Made by a program: the position numbers and the translations under genes. Below, in pieces: positions 43,034 through 51,360 of a stretch of 64,000 bases of DNA. The stretch's first letter is position 1, and each line of letters starts with the position of its first letter. The DNA comes from Spongisporangium articulatum (GTDB lineage Bacteria > Actinomycetota > Actinomycetes > Actinomycetales > Kineosporiaceae): positions 248,001 through 312,000 of the forward strand of contig NZ_JBITLV010000003.1 of the NCBI RefSeq assembly GCF_044465595.1, written 5' to 3'. The notes below the pieces were generated by a model. That model was given only the letters and a program-made list of their open reading frames with translations. It did not search any database and was not told the DNA's origin.

Positions 43034-43069
43034 CTCGATACGTTGACGATATATCGGTAACCTATCGAG
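43034..43069. promoter_or_regulatory. Nested palindromic operator upstream of padR
   Basis: CGATATATCG (43047-43056) is a perfect palindrome. CTCGATA (43034-43040) and TATCGAG (43063-43069) form a wider inverted repeat with exactly the same centre (43051.5). The patch is AT-rich and lies 18-53 bases before the padR start. PadR dimers typically bind palindromes of this size. Confidence 0.75.
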
Positions 43070-43107
43070 AAGAAGGGTTCATTCCCGATCGTCGACACTT
43101 CTTCCGC

Positions 43108-44814
43108 CTACAGCCGGCGCCGGGCCACGGCGCGCAGCAGCGCCCCGTCGGCGCCCCGGCGCGACTGCGGCACCGGGGTCTCGAGGACGACGTCGGCCGC
43201 GTCGCCGTCGACCCGCAGGGTCGCGATGCAGTTGCCGAAGACCGGCCCCTCGAGGGTTTGCCAGGTCGGCGTCGGCCGGGGCACGCCGAGGGCTCCGTGC
43301 AGCAGCCCCGTCACGATCCGGCCCACGGGGCGGCTCCAGGCGGCGGTGAAACCGATCCGGACGACGCGCGGCACGAGGTTGTGCACCGGCGAGCAGGTCA
43401 GCTGATGCACCCGGGTCGGCGACCCGGCCGGCAGGCCGAGGTCCACCCGGCTCACGTAGCTGTGGTGCACGTCGCCGGACAGCACGCTGACGGTCCGCGG
43501 CGCCCCCTCCCGTGAGCCGACCGCGCGCAGCACCGCGGCCAACCGCTCGAACGACGAGCCGAACGCGGCCCAGTGCTCCAGATCCACGAGTCGGCGCAGG
43601 CGCTCCCCCACCACCCGGCGGCGGCCGCCGCGCGCCACCGACCGCTCGTTCCACGCCTCGACCGCGTGCAGGGTCGGGGTCAGCAGCCAGGGCACGGACG
43701 TGCCGATCGCCAGGTGGCGGTACCCGCCGTCGTCCAACCGCTCCTGCAGCCAGTCGAACGTGGAGTCGGCGAGCATGTCGCGGTCGTCGTCGACGAGCAC
43801 CCGCCCGCACCGGGAGTCGAGCACCACCAGGCGCAGCACGCCGAGATCGCGCCAGAACGAGAACCGGTAGCCGCCGCCCTCGCGCCGGCCCACGGCGGCG
43901 TCGGCGTCGGCGGCCAGCTCGCGCAGGGCGGGCATCGCGTCCGAACCGTCGTGCGCCGCGGCCGCCACCACCCGGTGCACCGGGTCGAGGGCGAGCTCCT
44001 CCGGGGAGAGGTTGCCCAGGTGCTGGTAGACCCAGTACGACACCAGGCCGCCGAGGAGCCGTTCCCGCCACCAGGGCAGCCGGGCGATGTCGGCCCGCCA
44101 GGAGGCCGAGGTGTTCCAGTCGTCGTGCACGTCGTGGTCGTCGAAGATCATGGCCACGGGGGTCGTGGCCATCAGCCAGCGGACCGGCCCGTCGCCCCAC
44201 GACTCCCGGTACAGCCAGGTGTACTCCTCGAAGTCCGCGACCTGGTGGCGCGGCAGCGAGTCCCCGCGGCGGCGCCGGATCCGTTCCCGCACGGCGTCGC
44301 CGGTCTCGTCCGCGTACACCTGGTCGCCGAGCATGAGCAACAGGTCCGGCAACTCGCCCTCACCGCGGGCCGCCCGCACGGCGAACGCGTCCAGCGCGTC
44401 GATGCCCAGGCCGCCCGTGCCGTCGCCGTCGACCGTGTCGCGCCCGGGGCTGGCCACGCGGCAGCTGCCGAACGCGATCGTGCGGCGGTCGCCGGCGTCC
44501 AGCGTGGTGATCACCGGGTCGGGCACCTGCTCGGGAGCCGCCTCCTCGGCGAAGAGCCGCGCCGTGCCCCGCTCGGGCGGCCAGACCGGTCGTCCGTCGA
44601 TGTCGACGGCGTACGGGGTGCGGCTGCCGGGCGGCAGTCCGGTGAGGACGGCGAGCGCGTAGTGGTGTCCGGCCACCTCGAAGGTCGGCGCCTCCACGAC
44701 GACCGCCCCGCACGTGACCCGCACGGTGCCCCGCTGGGCGACCTCCACCCACACGGTGGCGCTGGTCCGGCCGACGTGGCGCAGCAACGGCCCGATCACG
44801 AGGGAGGACGACAC
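43108..44814 (-). CDS. PhoD-like alkaline phosphatase family protein, 568 aa
   Basis: Full-length PhoD-like phosphodiesterase/phosphatase. An N-terminal fibronectin-like region (about 1-110) is followed by the catalytic domain with AFGSCRVASPGR, LLLMLGDQVYADETGD, MIFDDHDVHDDWN and VLSGDVHHSYVSRV. No Tat or Sec signal peptide is visible, unlike secreted PhoD. GTG 44814 is chosen; the frame is open a little further. It is divergent from the penicillin-binding protein gene and the second PhoD-type gene in this window. Confidence 0.9.
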   Translation of the reverse strand: MSSSLVIGPLLRHVGRTSATVWVEVAQRGTVRVTCGAVVVEAPTFEVAGHHYALAVLTGLPPGSRTPYAVDIDGRPVWPPERGTARLFAEEAAPEQVPDPVITTLDAGDRRTIAFGSCRVASPGRDTVDGDGTGGLGIDALDAFAVRAARGEGELPDLLLMLGDQVYADETGDAVRERIRRRRGDSLPRHQVADFEEYTWLYRESWGDGPVRWLMATTPVAMIFDDHDVHDDWNTSASWRADIARLPWWRERLLGGLVSYWVYQHLGNLSPEELALDPVHRVVAAAAHDGSDAMPALRELAADADAAVGRREGGGYRFSFWRDLGVLRLVVLDSRCGRVLVDDDRDMLADSTFDWLQERLDDGGYRHLAIGTSVPWLLTPTLHAVEAWNERSVARGGRRRVVGERLRRLVDLEHWAAFGSSFERLAAVLRAVGSREGAPRTVSVLSGDVHHSYVSRVDLGLPAGSPTRVHQLTCSPVHNLVPRVVRIGFTAAWSRPVGRIVTGLLHGALGVPRPTPTWQTLEGPVFGNCIATLRVDGDAADVVLETPVPQSRRGADGALLRAVARRRL

Positions 44815-44902
44815 CCCAGAAGTACAACCTGAGGCGACCTCGACCCGCCAGCGCGGCGACACGGCCCAGCCGCCGGAGCGTCGCGGACGCTACGGTGCTG
44901 AC

Positions 44903-46789
44903 GTGGGGAAGACGTTCTGGGCCATCATCTCGGTGGTCGTCCTCGTGGTCCTGGCGGCCGGCGGGGGCGGCGGGTACCTGCTGCTGCAGAAGCGGGACGA
45001 CGACGCGGCCGCGCGCGCGGCCGCGGACTTCGCGCACGCCTGGCAGACCGGCGGCCTGTCGACCATCGGCTACGCAGGAGGCGACGCGGCGACCGTGGCC
45101 AAGGAGGTGCAGGCCGAGACCGCGGGCGTGACGTCGTCCGCCCAGGACCGGCCGAGCGCGGTGAGCGCCGGCGAGATCACCCGGCACGGGAAGACCGCCA
45201 CCGCGCCGCTCGACGTGACCTGGACGCTCAACGGCGGCCGCACGTGGCGCTACACGAGCACGGTCACCCTGCAGAAGACCGGCAGCGGCTGGCTGACCGC
45301 CTGGTCCCCCGCCACCACGCACCCCGACCTCACGACGGGCGCCACGCTCAGCGCCAGCACCACGGACGCCGACCGCGGCCGGATCCTCGGGAAGGGCGGT
45401 CAGGTGCTGGTCGCCGAGCGTCCGGTGGTCGTGGTGGGCATCCAGCCCTCGCGGGCCGACGACCTGACCGCCACGGCCCAGCAGGTCGCCTCGATCGTGG
45501 ACGTGAACGCGGGCGACCTGGTGAAGCGGGTGAAGGCCGCGAAGAAGGACGCCTTCGTCCAGGTGATCACCCTGCGCGAGTCCGCCTACCAGGCGGTGCG
45601 CGACGAGCTGCAGCCCATCCCGGGCACCGTCTTCCAGGAGCGCACGCTCGCCCTGGCCCCCTCGGCCGACTTCGCCCGCGCCCTGCTCGGCTCGGTCGGG
45701 CCCGCCACGGACGAGATCATCAAGGCCTCGAAGGGGCGCGTCCAGGCCGGGCAGTACACGGGCCTGTACGGGGTGCAGCGACAGTTCGACGAGCAGCTGT
45801 CGGGGACGCCGGGCCTCACCGTGACGCTGAAACCGCAGTCCGGCGCGGCGAAGACGCTGTACACGGCGAAGCCGACGGCCGGTAAGGATCTCGAGCTGAC
45901 CCTCGACGCGGCCACCCAGAAGGCGGCCGAGAAGGCGCTGACCAAGGCCAAGAAGCCCGCCGCCCTGGTGGCCATGGACACGGCCACCGGCGCGGTGCTG
46001 GCCGTCGCCAACGGCGGGCCCAACGCCTCCGGGTACAACCGGGCCCTGCTCGGCCAGTACCCGCCGGGCTCCACGTTCAAGGTCGTCTCCGGGATGGCGC
46101 TGCTCGACTCGGGGGTCACGCCGGACACCCCCATCAAGTGCCCGCCGTCGGTGACCGTCAACGGCAAGAAGTTCTCCAACGCCGAGGGCGAGGTGCTGGG
46201 CACCGTCGCGTTCCGGTCCGACTTCGCGCACTCGTGCAACACCGCGTTCGTGGGCAGCGCGGGCAAGGTCAGCACCGACGAGCTGGCCAAGGCGGCCCGG
46301 GAACTCGGCTACGGCGCCAAGAACCAGATGGGCGTGCAGACCTACACCGGCTCGGTGCCGACCTCCGACCAACCGACCGAGCACGCCGCCTCGATGATCG
46401 GCCAGGGGCCCGTGCTGGCCAGCCCGGCCACCGTCGCTGGGGTCTCCGCCGCGATCGCCTCGGGCACCTGGCACGCGCCGCACCTGGTCGCCTCGACGGA
46501 GCCCTCGACCAAGGACCTACCGGCCTCCGACGTCAAGGCGATGCGCTCCATGATGCGGCAGGTGGTCACCGGCGGGACGGCGACCGTCATGCGCAACACG
46601 CCGGGCGGCGCCGTGTACGGCAAGACCGGCACCGCCGAGTTCGGCAGCGACAACCCGCCCAAGACCCACGCCTGGTTCACCGGCTGGCAGGGTCGGGTGG
46701 CTTTCGCCGTGATCGTCGAGGACGGCGGATTCGGCGCCGAGACCGCGGCCCCGATCGCCAAGGCGTTCCTGAGCGACCTGGCCGGCTGA
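44903..46789 (+). CDS. Class B penicillin-binding protein (transpeptidase), 628 aa
   Basis: Membrane-anchored D,D-transpeptidase for cell-wall cross-linking. One N-terminal TM segment (about 5-25) is followed by an NTF2-like MecA_N-type domain, a dimerisation domain and the transpeptidase domain with Ser390-Lys393 (PPGSTFK), Ser444-Cys-Asn446 (HSCN) and Lys574-Thr-Gly (YGKTGTAEF). GTG 44903 has TACGGT 6 nt upstream and no Shine-Dalgarno sequence, so it is likely leaderless. The MecA_N domain is shared with PBP2a-type proteins, so low beta-lactam affinity is possible but not shown. Confidence 0.92.
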   Translation: MGKTFWAIISVVVLVVLAAGGGGGYLLLQKRDDDAAARAAADFAHAWQTGGLSTIGYAGGDAATVAKEVQAETAGVTSSAQDRPSAVSAGEITRHGKTATAPLDVTWTLNGGRTWRYTSTVTLQKTGSGWLTAWSPATTHPDLTTGATLSASTTDADRGRILGKGGQVLVAERPVVVVGIQPSRADDLTATAQQVASIVDVNAGDLVKRVKAAKKDAFVQVITLRESAYQAVRDELQPIPGTVFQERTLALAPSADFARALLGSVGPATDEIIKASKGRVQAGQYTGLYGVQRQFDEQLSGTPGLTVTLKPQSGAAKTLYTAKPTAGKDLELTLDAATQKAAEKALTKAKKPAALVAMDTATGAVLAVANGGPNASGYNRALLGQYPPGSTFKVVSGMALLDSGVTPDTPIKCPPSVTVNGKKFSNAEGEVLGTVAFRSDFAHSCNTAFVGSAGKVSTDELAKAARELGYGAKNQMGVQTYTGSVPTSDQPTEHAASMIGQGPVLASPATVAGVSAAIASGTWHAPHLVASTEPSTKDLPASDVKAMRSMMRQVVTGGTATVMRNTPGGAVYGKTGTAEFGSDNPPKTHAWFTGWQGRVAFAVIVEDGGFGAETAAPIAKAFLSDLAG

Positions 46790-46791
46790 GG

Positions 46792-48126
46792 TTGGCCCCC
46801 GGTTCGTCGCGGACCGTCCGGCGCGCCGGTACCGGCGCCCTCGCGGTCGTCGTCCTGCTCACCCTGATCGGGCTGGGCGGCGGGCTGGCCACCAAGGCGG
46901 CCTGCCTGAGCAGCGTGCGCACCCCCGACGGCGCGGTGTCCATCGACTGGAACGACTACCGGCAGTACCGCGACTACTGCTACTCGGACACGATCCCGCT
47001 GTACGGGCTGGAACGCCTGGCGGACGGCGGCTTTCCGTACAAGACCGCCTGGGTCGACCCGGGCGGCGGCGAGTTGCGGTACATGGAGTACCCCGTGGTC
47101 ACCGGCCTCCTGCAGTACGGCGTGATGCGGGTGACGAAGGCCTGGCTGGTGGCCACCGGGCAGGCGGAGAACCCCGACCCGCCCGAGGTCGTCGTCTACT
47201 TCCTGATCATGGCGCTGGTGCTGGCCGCGGCCTGGCTGGCGGCCGTGCTCGCCACCCGGCCGCTCCTCGAGAAACCCTGGCACATAGCTCTTGTCGCGTT
47301 GTCACCCCTCGTCGTGGTGCACGCGTTCACCAACTTCGACACGCTCGCCGTGGCGTTGGCGATGGGCGGCCTGCTGGCCTGGGCCCGTGGGCGGCCCGGG
47401 TGGGCGGGACTGCTGCTCGGGCTCGGGGCGGCCGCCAAGCTGTACCCGCTGCTGCTGCTCGGGCCGTTGCTGGTGCTGTGCTGGCGTGACCACCGGATGC
47501 GCGCCTGGCGCGAGGCGGCCCTGTCGACCCTGGCGGGCTGGCTGGTCGTGAACGGGCCGATCGCCGTCCTGTACCCGCGCGGCTGGTGGGAGTTCTTCCG
47601 GCTCAACTCGACCCGGGCCGCCGACCACGACTCGGTCTACAACGCGATCTCGGTGCTCACCGGATGGCCGGGGTTCGACGGGCCGCTGGCCGCCGGCCAG
47701 AGCCCGCGGATCCTGAACGCCGTCAGCCTCGGCCTGTTCCTGCTGCTGTGCCTGGCGATCGGCGCGCTCGGATTCCTCGCGAAGCAGCGCCCACCACTGG
47801 CCGCACTGACGTTCCTGACCGTCGCCGCGTTCCTGCTGACCAACAAGGTGTGGAGCCCGCAGTACTCGCTCTGGCTGGTGCCGCTGGCCGTGCTCGCGCT
47901 GCCGAAAGTCGTTCCGCTGCTGGCCTGGATGTCGTTCGACGCCTACCTCTGGTACCCGCGGTTGCAGTACTTCCTGGGGCTGGCCGAACCCGGTCAGGGC
48001 ACCACCCCCGAGCACTTCGTGACCGTGGTGCTGATCCGCGACGGGCTGGTGCTGCTGCTGTGCGCGCTGGTCGTCGCGCGGATCGTCCGGGGCCGCTACC
48101 CCGAGCGCGACCCGGCCGAGGGATGA
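46792..48126 (+). CDS. GT87-family polyprenol-phosphate mannosyltransferase-like membrane protein, 444 aa
   Basis: Polytopic membrane protein (about 10-12 TM segments) of the DUF2029/GT87 family, which add mannose from polyprenol phosphate in envelope glycan synthesis. An acidic extracytoplasmic loop near the N-terminus and LLGLGAAAKLYPLLLLGPLL plus VYNAISVLTG are typical. The start is uncertain: TTG 46792 lies just after the PBP stop, and CTG 46786 overlaps that stop. Coupling with the PBP gene fits an envelope role. Confidence 0.85.
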   Translation: MAPGSSRTVRRAGTGALAVVVLLTLIGLGGGLATKAACLSSVRTPDGAVSIDWNDYRQYRDYCYSDTIPLYGLERLADGGFPYKTAWVDPGGGELRYMEYPVVTGLLQYGVMRVTKAWLVATGQAENPDPPEVVVYFLIMALVLAAAWLAAVLATRPLLEKPWHIALVALSPLVVVHAFTNFDTLAVALAMGGLLAWARGRPGWAGLLLGLGAAAKLYPLLLLGPLLVLCWRDHRMRAWREAALSTLAGWLVVNGPIAVLYPRGWWEFFRLNSTRAADHDSVYNAISVLTGWPGFDGPLAAGQSPRILNAVSLGLFLLLCLAIGALGFLAKQRPPLAALTFLTVAAFLLTNKVWSPQYSLWLVPLAVLALPKVVPLLAWMSFDAYLWYPRLQYFLGLAEPGQGTTPEHFVTVVLIRDGLVLLLCALVVARIVRGRYPERDPAEG

Positions 48127-48174
48127 ATAATGCTCAGAATTCAACACGTCAGTGTCGGTTTCTGAGCATTATTC
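48125..48174. terminator. 15-bp perfect inverted repeat between GT87 and MerR genes
   Basis: GAATAATGCTCAGAA (48125-48139) and TTCTGAGCATTATTC (48160-48174) flank a 20-base loop. The left arm begins in the GT87 stop codon. The element is AT-rich compared with everything around it and lies between convergent genes, so a bidirectional terminator is likely; a dispersed palindromic repeat is also possible. Confidence 0.7.
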
Positions 48175-48189
48175 GCCCTCCCCTGACCG

Positions 48190-48960
48190 TCAGCGCGAGC
48201 CGTTGGCCACGATCGCGTCGCGCACCCACACGGCGAGCCCGGGCTCCAGCGCCTCGTAGGTCGCGGTGAACCGTGGGTCGGCGACGTACATCTCGCCGAG
48301 GCCGACCTGCGCCTCCTTCGAGAGCTCGTAGAACCACCGGGTCACGTGCTGCCGGTGGGCCTCGACGGCGTCCGTCGCCTCGGAGCCGTCGGCCGCGGCC
48401 CCCGAACGCTTCAGCTCGGCCAGCCGACGCAGGATCTCGTCACCCTCGGCCTTGATGGCCAGCCAGTCGTCCCTGGTGTAGCCGGCGGTGCGCCGCTGCG
48501 ACTCACGGTACGAGTCCGTGTCGCCCCAGCGTTCCTCCGCCTCCGCCGCATGCTCCGTCGGATCATGCTCGCCGAAGACCTCGAGCATCTCGCCCGGGGT
48601 CAGCCGGATTCCCATCGCGTGCGCCTCCATCGTCTTCTCCAGCACCGCGGCGACCTGCCGCAGGTGTTCCATCCGCATCCGCACGAGGGCCAGCTGCGCG
48701 CGCAACCTCGCCACCGGGTCCTCGTCGGGGGCGTCGAGCAGCCGCGCGACGTCGTCCAGCCCGAACCCGAGCTCCCTATAGGCGAGGATCCGCTGCAGGC
48801 GCGCCACGTCGTCCGGGCCGTACTCGCGGTACTCCCCGCCCCCCCGGCGTCCCGGGCTCAGCAGCCCGATCCGGTCGTAGTGGTGCAGGGTGCGCACCGT
48901 GACCCCGGCGGCCCGGGCGACCTCCCCGACCGACCAGCTCACCTCGTTCTCGGTACTCAT
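48190..48960 (-). CDS. MerR-family regulator with TipAS-like domain, 256 aa
   Basis: Activator-type regulator. The MerR winged helix (SVGEVARAAGVTVRTLHHYD) and a coiled dimerisation helix (about 75-125) are followed by a TipAS-like drug-sensing domain with YTRDDWLAIKAEGDEIL and ATDAVEAHRQHVTRWFY. It is divergent from corA. ATG 48960 has TAGCGT 7 nt upstream (leaderless), and a palindrome lies in the promoter spacer, as MerR proteins require. Ligands of TipAS are often thiopeptides; the real ligand here is unknown. Confidence 0.92.
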   Translation of the reverse strand: MSTENEVSWSVGEVARAAGVTVRTLHHYDRIGLLSPGRRGGGEYREYGPDDVARLQRILAYRELGFGLDDVARLLDAPDEDPVARLRAQLALVRMRMEHLRQVAAVLEKTMEAHAMGIRLTPGEMLEVFGEHDPTEHAAEAEERWGDTDSYRESQRRTAGYTRDDWLAIKAEGDEILRRLAELKRSGAAADGSEATDAVEAHRQHVTRWFYELSKEAQVGLGEMYVADPRFTATYEALEPGLAVWVRDAIVANGSR

Positions 48961-48973
48961 GGGAACGACGCTA

Positions 48974-48997
48974 GGACCTGACGCCGCGTCAGGGTCC
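48974..48997. promoter_or_regulatory. MerR/TipA-type operator between merR and corA
   Basis: GGACC, then CTGACGC and GGCGTCAG in inverted order, then GGTCC-like ends give a near-perfect 24-base palindrome (read on the minus strand). It lies directly upstream of the TAGCGT -10 box of the MerR gene, the usual place for a MerR dimer to act. Confidence 0.75.
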
Positions 48998-49033
48998 AGG
49001 CACTTTTCAGCCGGACGCCCTACCGTGGCCGCC

Positions 49034-50020
49034 ATGGCGCGCACCCGGCTCTACCGCGACGGGAAGCTGGTGGCCGAGAACTTCCCGCCCGCGGAGATCT
49101 CGGACCACCTGGAGGCGGACGACGGGAGCCTGATCTGGCTCGACCTCGACCCGGAGGACGGCGACCAGCTGGACGTCATCGTCGAGGAGTTCCAGCTGCA
49201 CGAGCTGGCCGTCGAGGACGCTCTGGAGGACCACGAGCGGCCGAAGCTCGACGTCTACGCCTCGCACCTGTTCCTCACGGCGACCGGCACGCGGCTCGAT
49301 CCGGCCACGGGCGAACTCGTCCTGTGCAAGGTCTCGACGTTCATCACCGACCGGGCCCTGATCACGGTGCCGACCACGGCCGACTTCCCGATCGACGAGA
49401 TGCTCCGCCGCTGGGACTCCGGCGGGCTGCCGGTCACGTCGGTCGGCGCCATGGTCCACGGCCTCGTCGACATCGTGGTCGACTCGCACTTCACCACCGT
49501 CGAGGCGCTGGACGACGAGCTGGAGAAGCTCGAGGACCTGCTGTTCGCCGACCGGCCGAGCACGACGAAGGTGCAGCGGCGCTCGTTCGAGGTCCGCAAG
49601 AGCCTGGTGCACCTGCGCAAGCTGGCGATGCCGATGCGCGAGGTCGTGAACACGCTGCTGCGGCGCGACATCCGGATCGGCGAGGTGCCGCTCGTCGACC
49701 AGGCGGCCACGCCCTACTTCCACGACGTCTACGACCACGTGCTGCGGGTCACCGAGTGGACCGACTCGATGCGCGACGTCGTGGGGACCGTGCTGGAGAC
49801 CAACCTGACCATCCAGGGCAACCGGATGAACTCGATCATGAAGAAGGTGACCAGCTGGGCCGCGGTGATCGCCGTGCCCACCGCGGTCACCGGCTTCTAC
49901 GGGCAGAACGTGCCCTACCCCGGGTACGGGCACTGGTCGGGGTTCGTCCTGTCCACGGTGATCATCGTGGCCCTCTCGCTCGGGCTCGTGGCGCTGTTCA
50001 AGAAGAACGATTGGCTGTGA
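49034..50020 (+). CDS. corA: CorA-like magnesium/cobalt transporter, 328 aa
   Basis: Metal channel of the CorA family: long cytoplasmic N-terminal domain, stalk helix (RMNSIMKKVTSWAAVIAVPT) and two C-terminal TM helices. The selectivity loop is YGQNVPYPG (Gly290-Gln-Asn) rather than the classic GMN. ATG 49034 has TACCGT 7 nt upstream and no Shine-Dalgarno sequence. It is divergent from the MerR/TipA gene and followed by the M50 gene after 2 bases. Confidence 0.92.
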   Translation: MARTRLYRDGKLVAENFPPAEISDHLEADDGSLIWLDLDPEDGDQLDVIVEEFQLHELAVEDALEDHERPKLDVYASHLFLTATGTRLDPATGELVLCKVSTFITDRALITVPTTADFPIDEMLRRWDSGGLPVTSVGAMVHGLVDIVVDSHFTTVEALDDELEKLEDLLFADRPSTTKVQRRSFEVRKSLVHLRKLAMPMREVVNTLLRRDIRIGEVPLVDQAATPYFHDVYDHVLRVTEWTDSMRDVVGTVLETNLTIQGNRMNSIMKKVTSWAAVIAVPTAVTGFYGQNVPYPGYGHWSGFVLSTVIIVALSLGLVALFKKNDWL

Positions 50021-50022
50021 GA

Positions 50023-50760
50023 ATGCTCGCTGCCGAACGACTCTCGCTCATCGACCGCGGTGGGGTCATGCCCGACGCGGTCGAGCTGTTCGGGCACGAC
50101 GTGCGCACGGCCACGCTCATCCTGTGGGCCACGCTGGCCGGGGCGGTGGTGCTGACCGGCCAGCCGACCACATGGCACGTGCTGCGCCACGTCGTGACGA
50201 TCGTGCACGAGGCCGGGCACGCGCTGGTGGCGGTCATGGTCGGGCGGCGGCTGACGGGCATCCGGCTGCACTCCGACACGTCCGGCGTGACCGTCTCGTC
50301 GGGTCGGCCGACCGGGCCGGGCATGGTGCTGACGGCGGCGGCGGGCTACCCGGCGCCGGGCGTGCTCGGGCTGGGGCTGGCGGTGCTGATCGCGGCCGAC
50401 CTGACCACGGCCATGCTGTGGGCCTGCATCGTGCTGCTGGTGCTGATGCTGGTGAACATCCGCAACGCCTTCGGCGCCCTGTCCGTGTTGGCGACCGCCG
50501 CGGCGACCGGGGCGGTGATCTGGTGGGCCACCCCGTGGGTCAGCGCGGTCTACGGCGCCTCGATCTGCTGGCTGCTGCTGGTCGGCGGCGTGCGGGCCAC
50601 GGTCGAGCTGCAGCGCACCCGACGCCGGTCGCGCTCCCGGTCGTCCGACGCCGACCAGCTGGCCCGGCTGACCGGCGTCGGCGGCCTGTTCTGGGTGCTC
50701 GTCTTCTGGGTCGTCGGGGTCGGCTGCCTGGTCAGCGCGGGGTGGTTGCTGCTGCGCTGA
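50023..50760 (+). CDS. M50-family membrane metallopeptidase-like protein, 245 aa
   Basis: Predicted intramembrane zinc protein. HEAGHALVAVMVGRRLTGI (about residues 66-84) carries the HExxH motif of M50 proteases; further features are SGRPTGPGMVLTAAAGYPAP and about six TM segments. The third zinc ligand is not certain from sequence. ATG 50023 lies 2 bases after the corA stop; ATG 50068 is the alternative. Cotranscription with corA is likely. Confidence 0.85.
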   Translation: MLAAERLSLIDRGGVMPDAVELFGHDVRTATLILWATLAGAVVLTGQPTTWHVLRHVVTIVHEAGHALVAVMVGRRLTGIRLHSDTSGVTVSSGRPTGPGMVLTAAAGYPAPGVLGLGLAVLIAADLTTAMLWACIVLLVLMLVNIRNAFGALSVLATAAATGAVIWWATPWVSAVYGASICWLLLVGGVRATVELQRTRRRSRSRSSDADQLARLTGVGGLFWVLVFWVVGVGCLVSAGWLLLR

Positions 50761-50790
50761 CCAGGCTGACCAGGCTGACGAGGCGCCGAG

Positions 50791-51258
50791 TCAGGCGGTG
50801 ACGATGTTGGCGCCGTCGACCTTGACGTCGAAGGTGGTGAGGCCCTTCGTGGCCGGGCCCTGGGTGACGTCGCCGGTGTCCAGGGCGAACGTGGAACCGT
50901 GCAGCGGGCACACCAGTTTCGTGCCCTGCTGGGCCACGTGACCGCCCTGGTGCGGGCAGACCGGTGAATAGGCGACAGCCGTGCTGTCACCCGTGCGCGT
51001 GACCAGCACCTCCTCGCCGCCGATCGTGGCCGGCACGGCCTTCTCGAGCGGCGCGTCCGCCACCGCGATGACGGTCGACCCCGCCGCGGCCGACGACCCA
51101 CCGTCGGCAGACGCCCCGGTGCCGGTGTCCGAGCCACCGGCGCTGCCCGAGTCGCTGCTGCAGGCCGCGAGGCCACCCCCGACGAGGCAGGCGGCACCGG
51201 CCGTGACGATCATCGTCCGGCGGGCGGGGCCGGTCGGCAGGGCGGTCGTGTCGGTCAT
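50791..51258 (-). CDS. Exported Rieske [2Fe-2S] protein, Tat lipoprotein, 155 aa
   Basis: Iron-sulfur electron-transfer protein outside the membrane. The N-terminus has Arg13-Arg14 (RRTMIVTAG, Tat-like), a hydrophobic stretch and lipobox LAAC with Cys33. A Ser/Gly-rich linker follows, then the Rieske domain with Cys101-x-His103 (CPHQGG) and Cys117-x2-His120 (CPLHGS). ATG 51258 is chosen. No cytochrome or oxidase gene is nearby. It is divergent from hrpA. Confidence 0.9.
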   Translation of the reverse strand: MTDTTALPTGPARRTMIVTAGAACLVGGGLAACSSDSGSAGGSDTGTGASADGGSSAAAGSTVIAVADAPLEKAVPATIGGEEVLVTRTGDSTAVAYSPVCPHQGGHVAQQGTKLVCPLHGSTFALDTGDVTQGPATKGLTTFDVKVDGANIVTA

Positions 51259-51360
51259 CGGGGAAACCTCCGGAGCGGGGCGGGGTATTTGAATCGTCAC
51301 GCTATCGAGCGAGTCTGTGGATGCACTCCCAGACACGGACGGACCATAAACTGCTCACAG

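Noticed and set aside
44360..46483. Minus-strand open frame of 707 codons
   Set aside because: Antisense to the penicillin-binding protein, whose SxxK, SxN and KTG motifs are intact.
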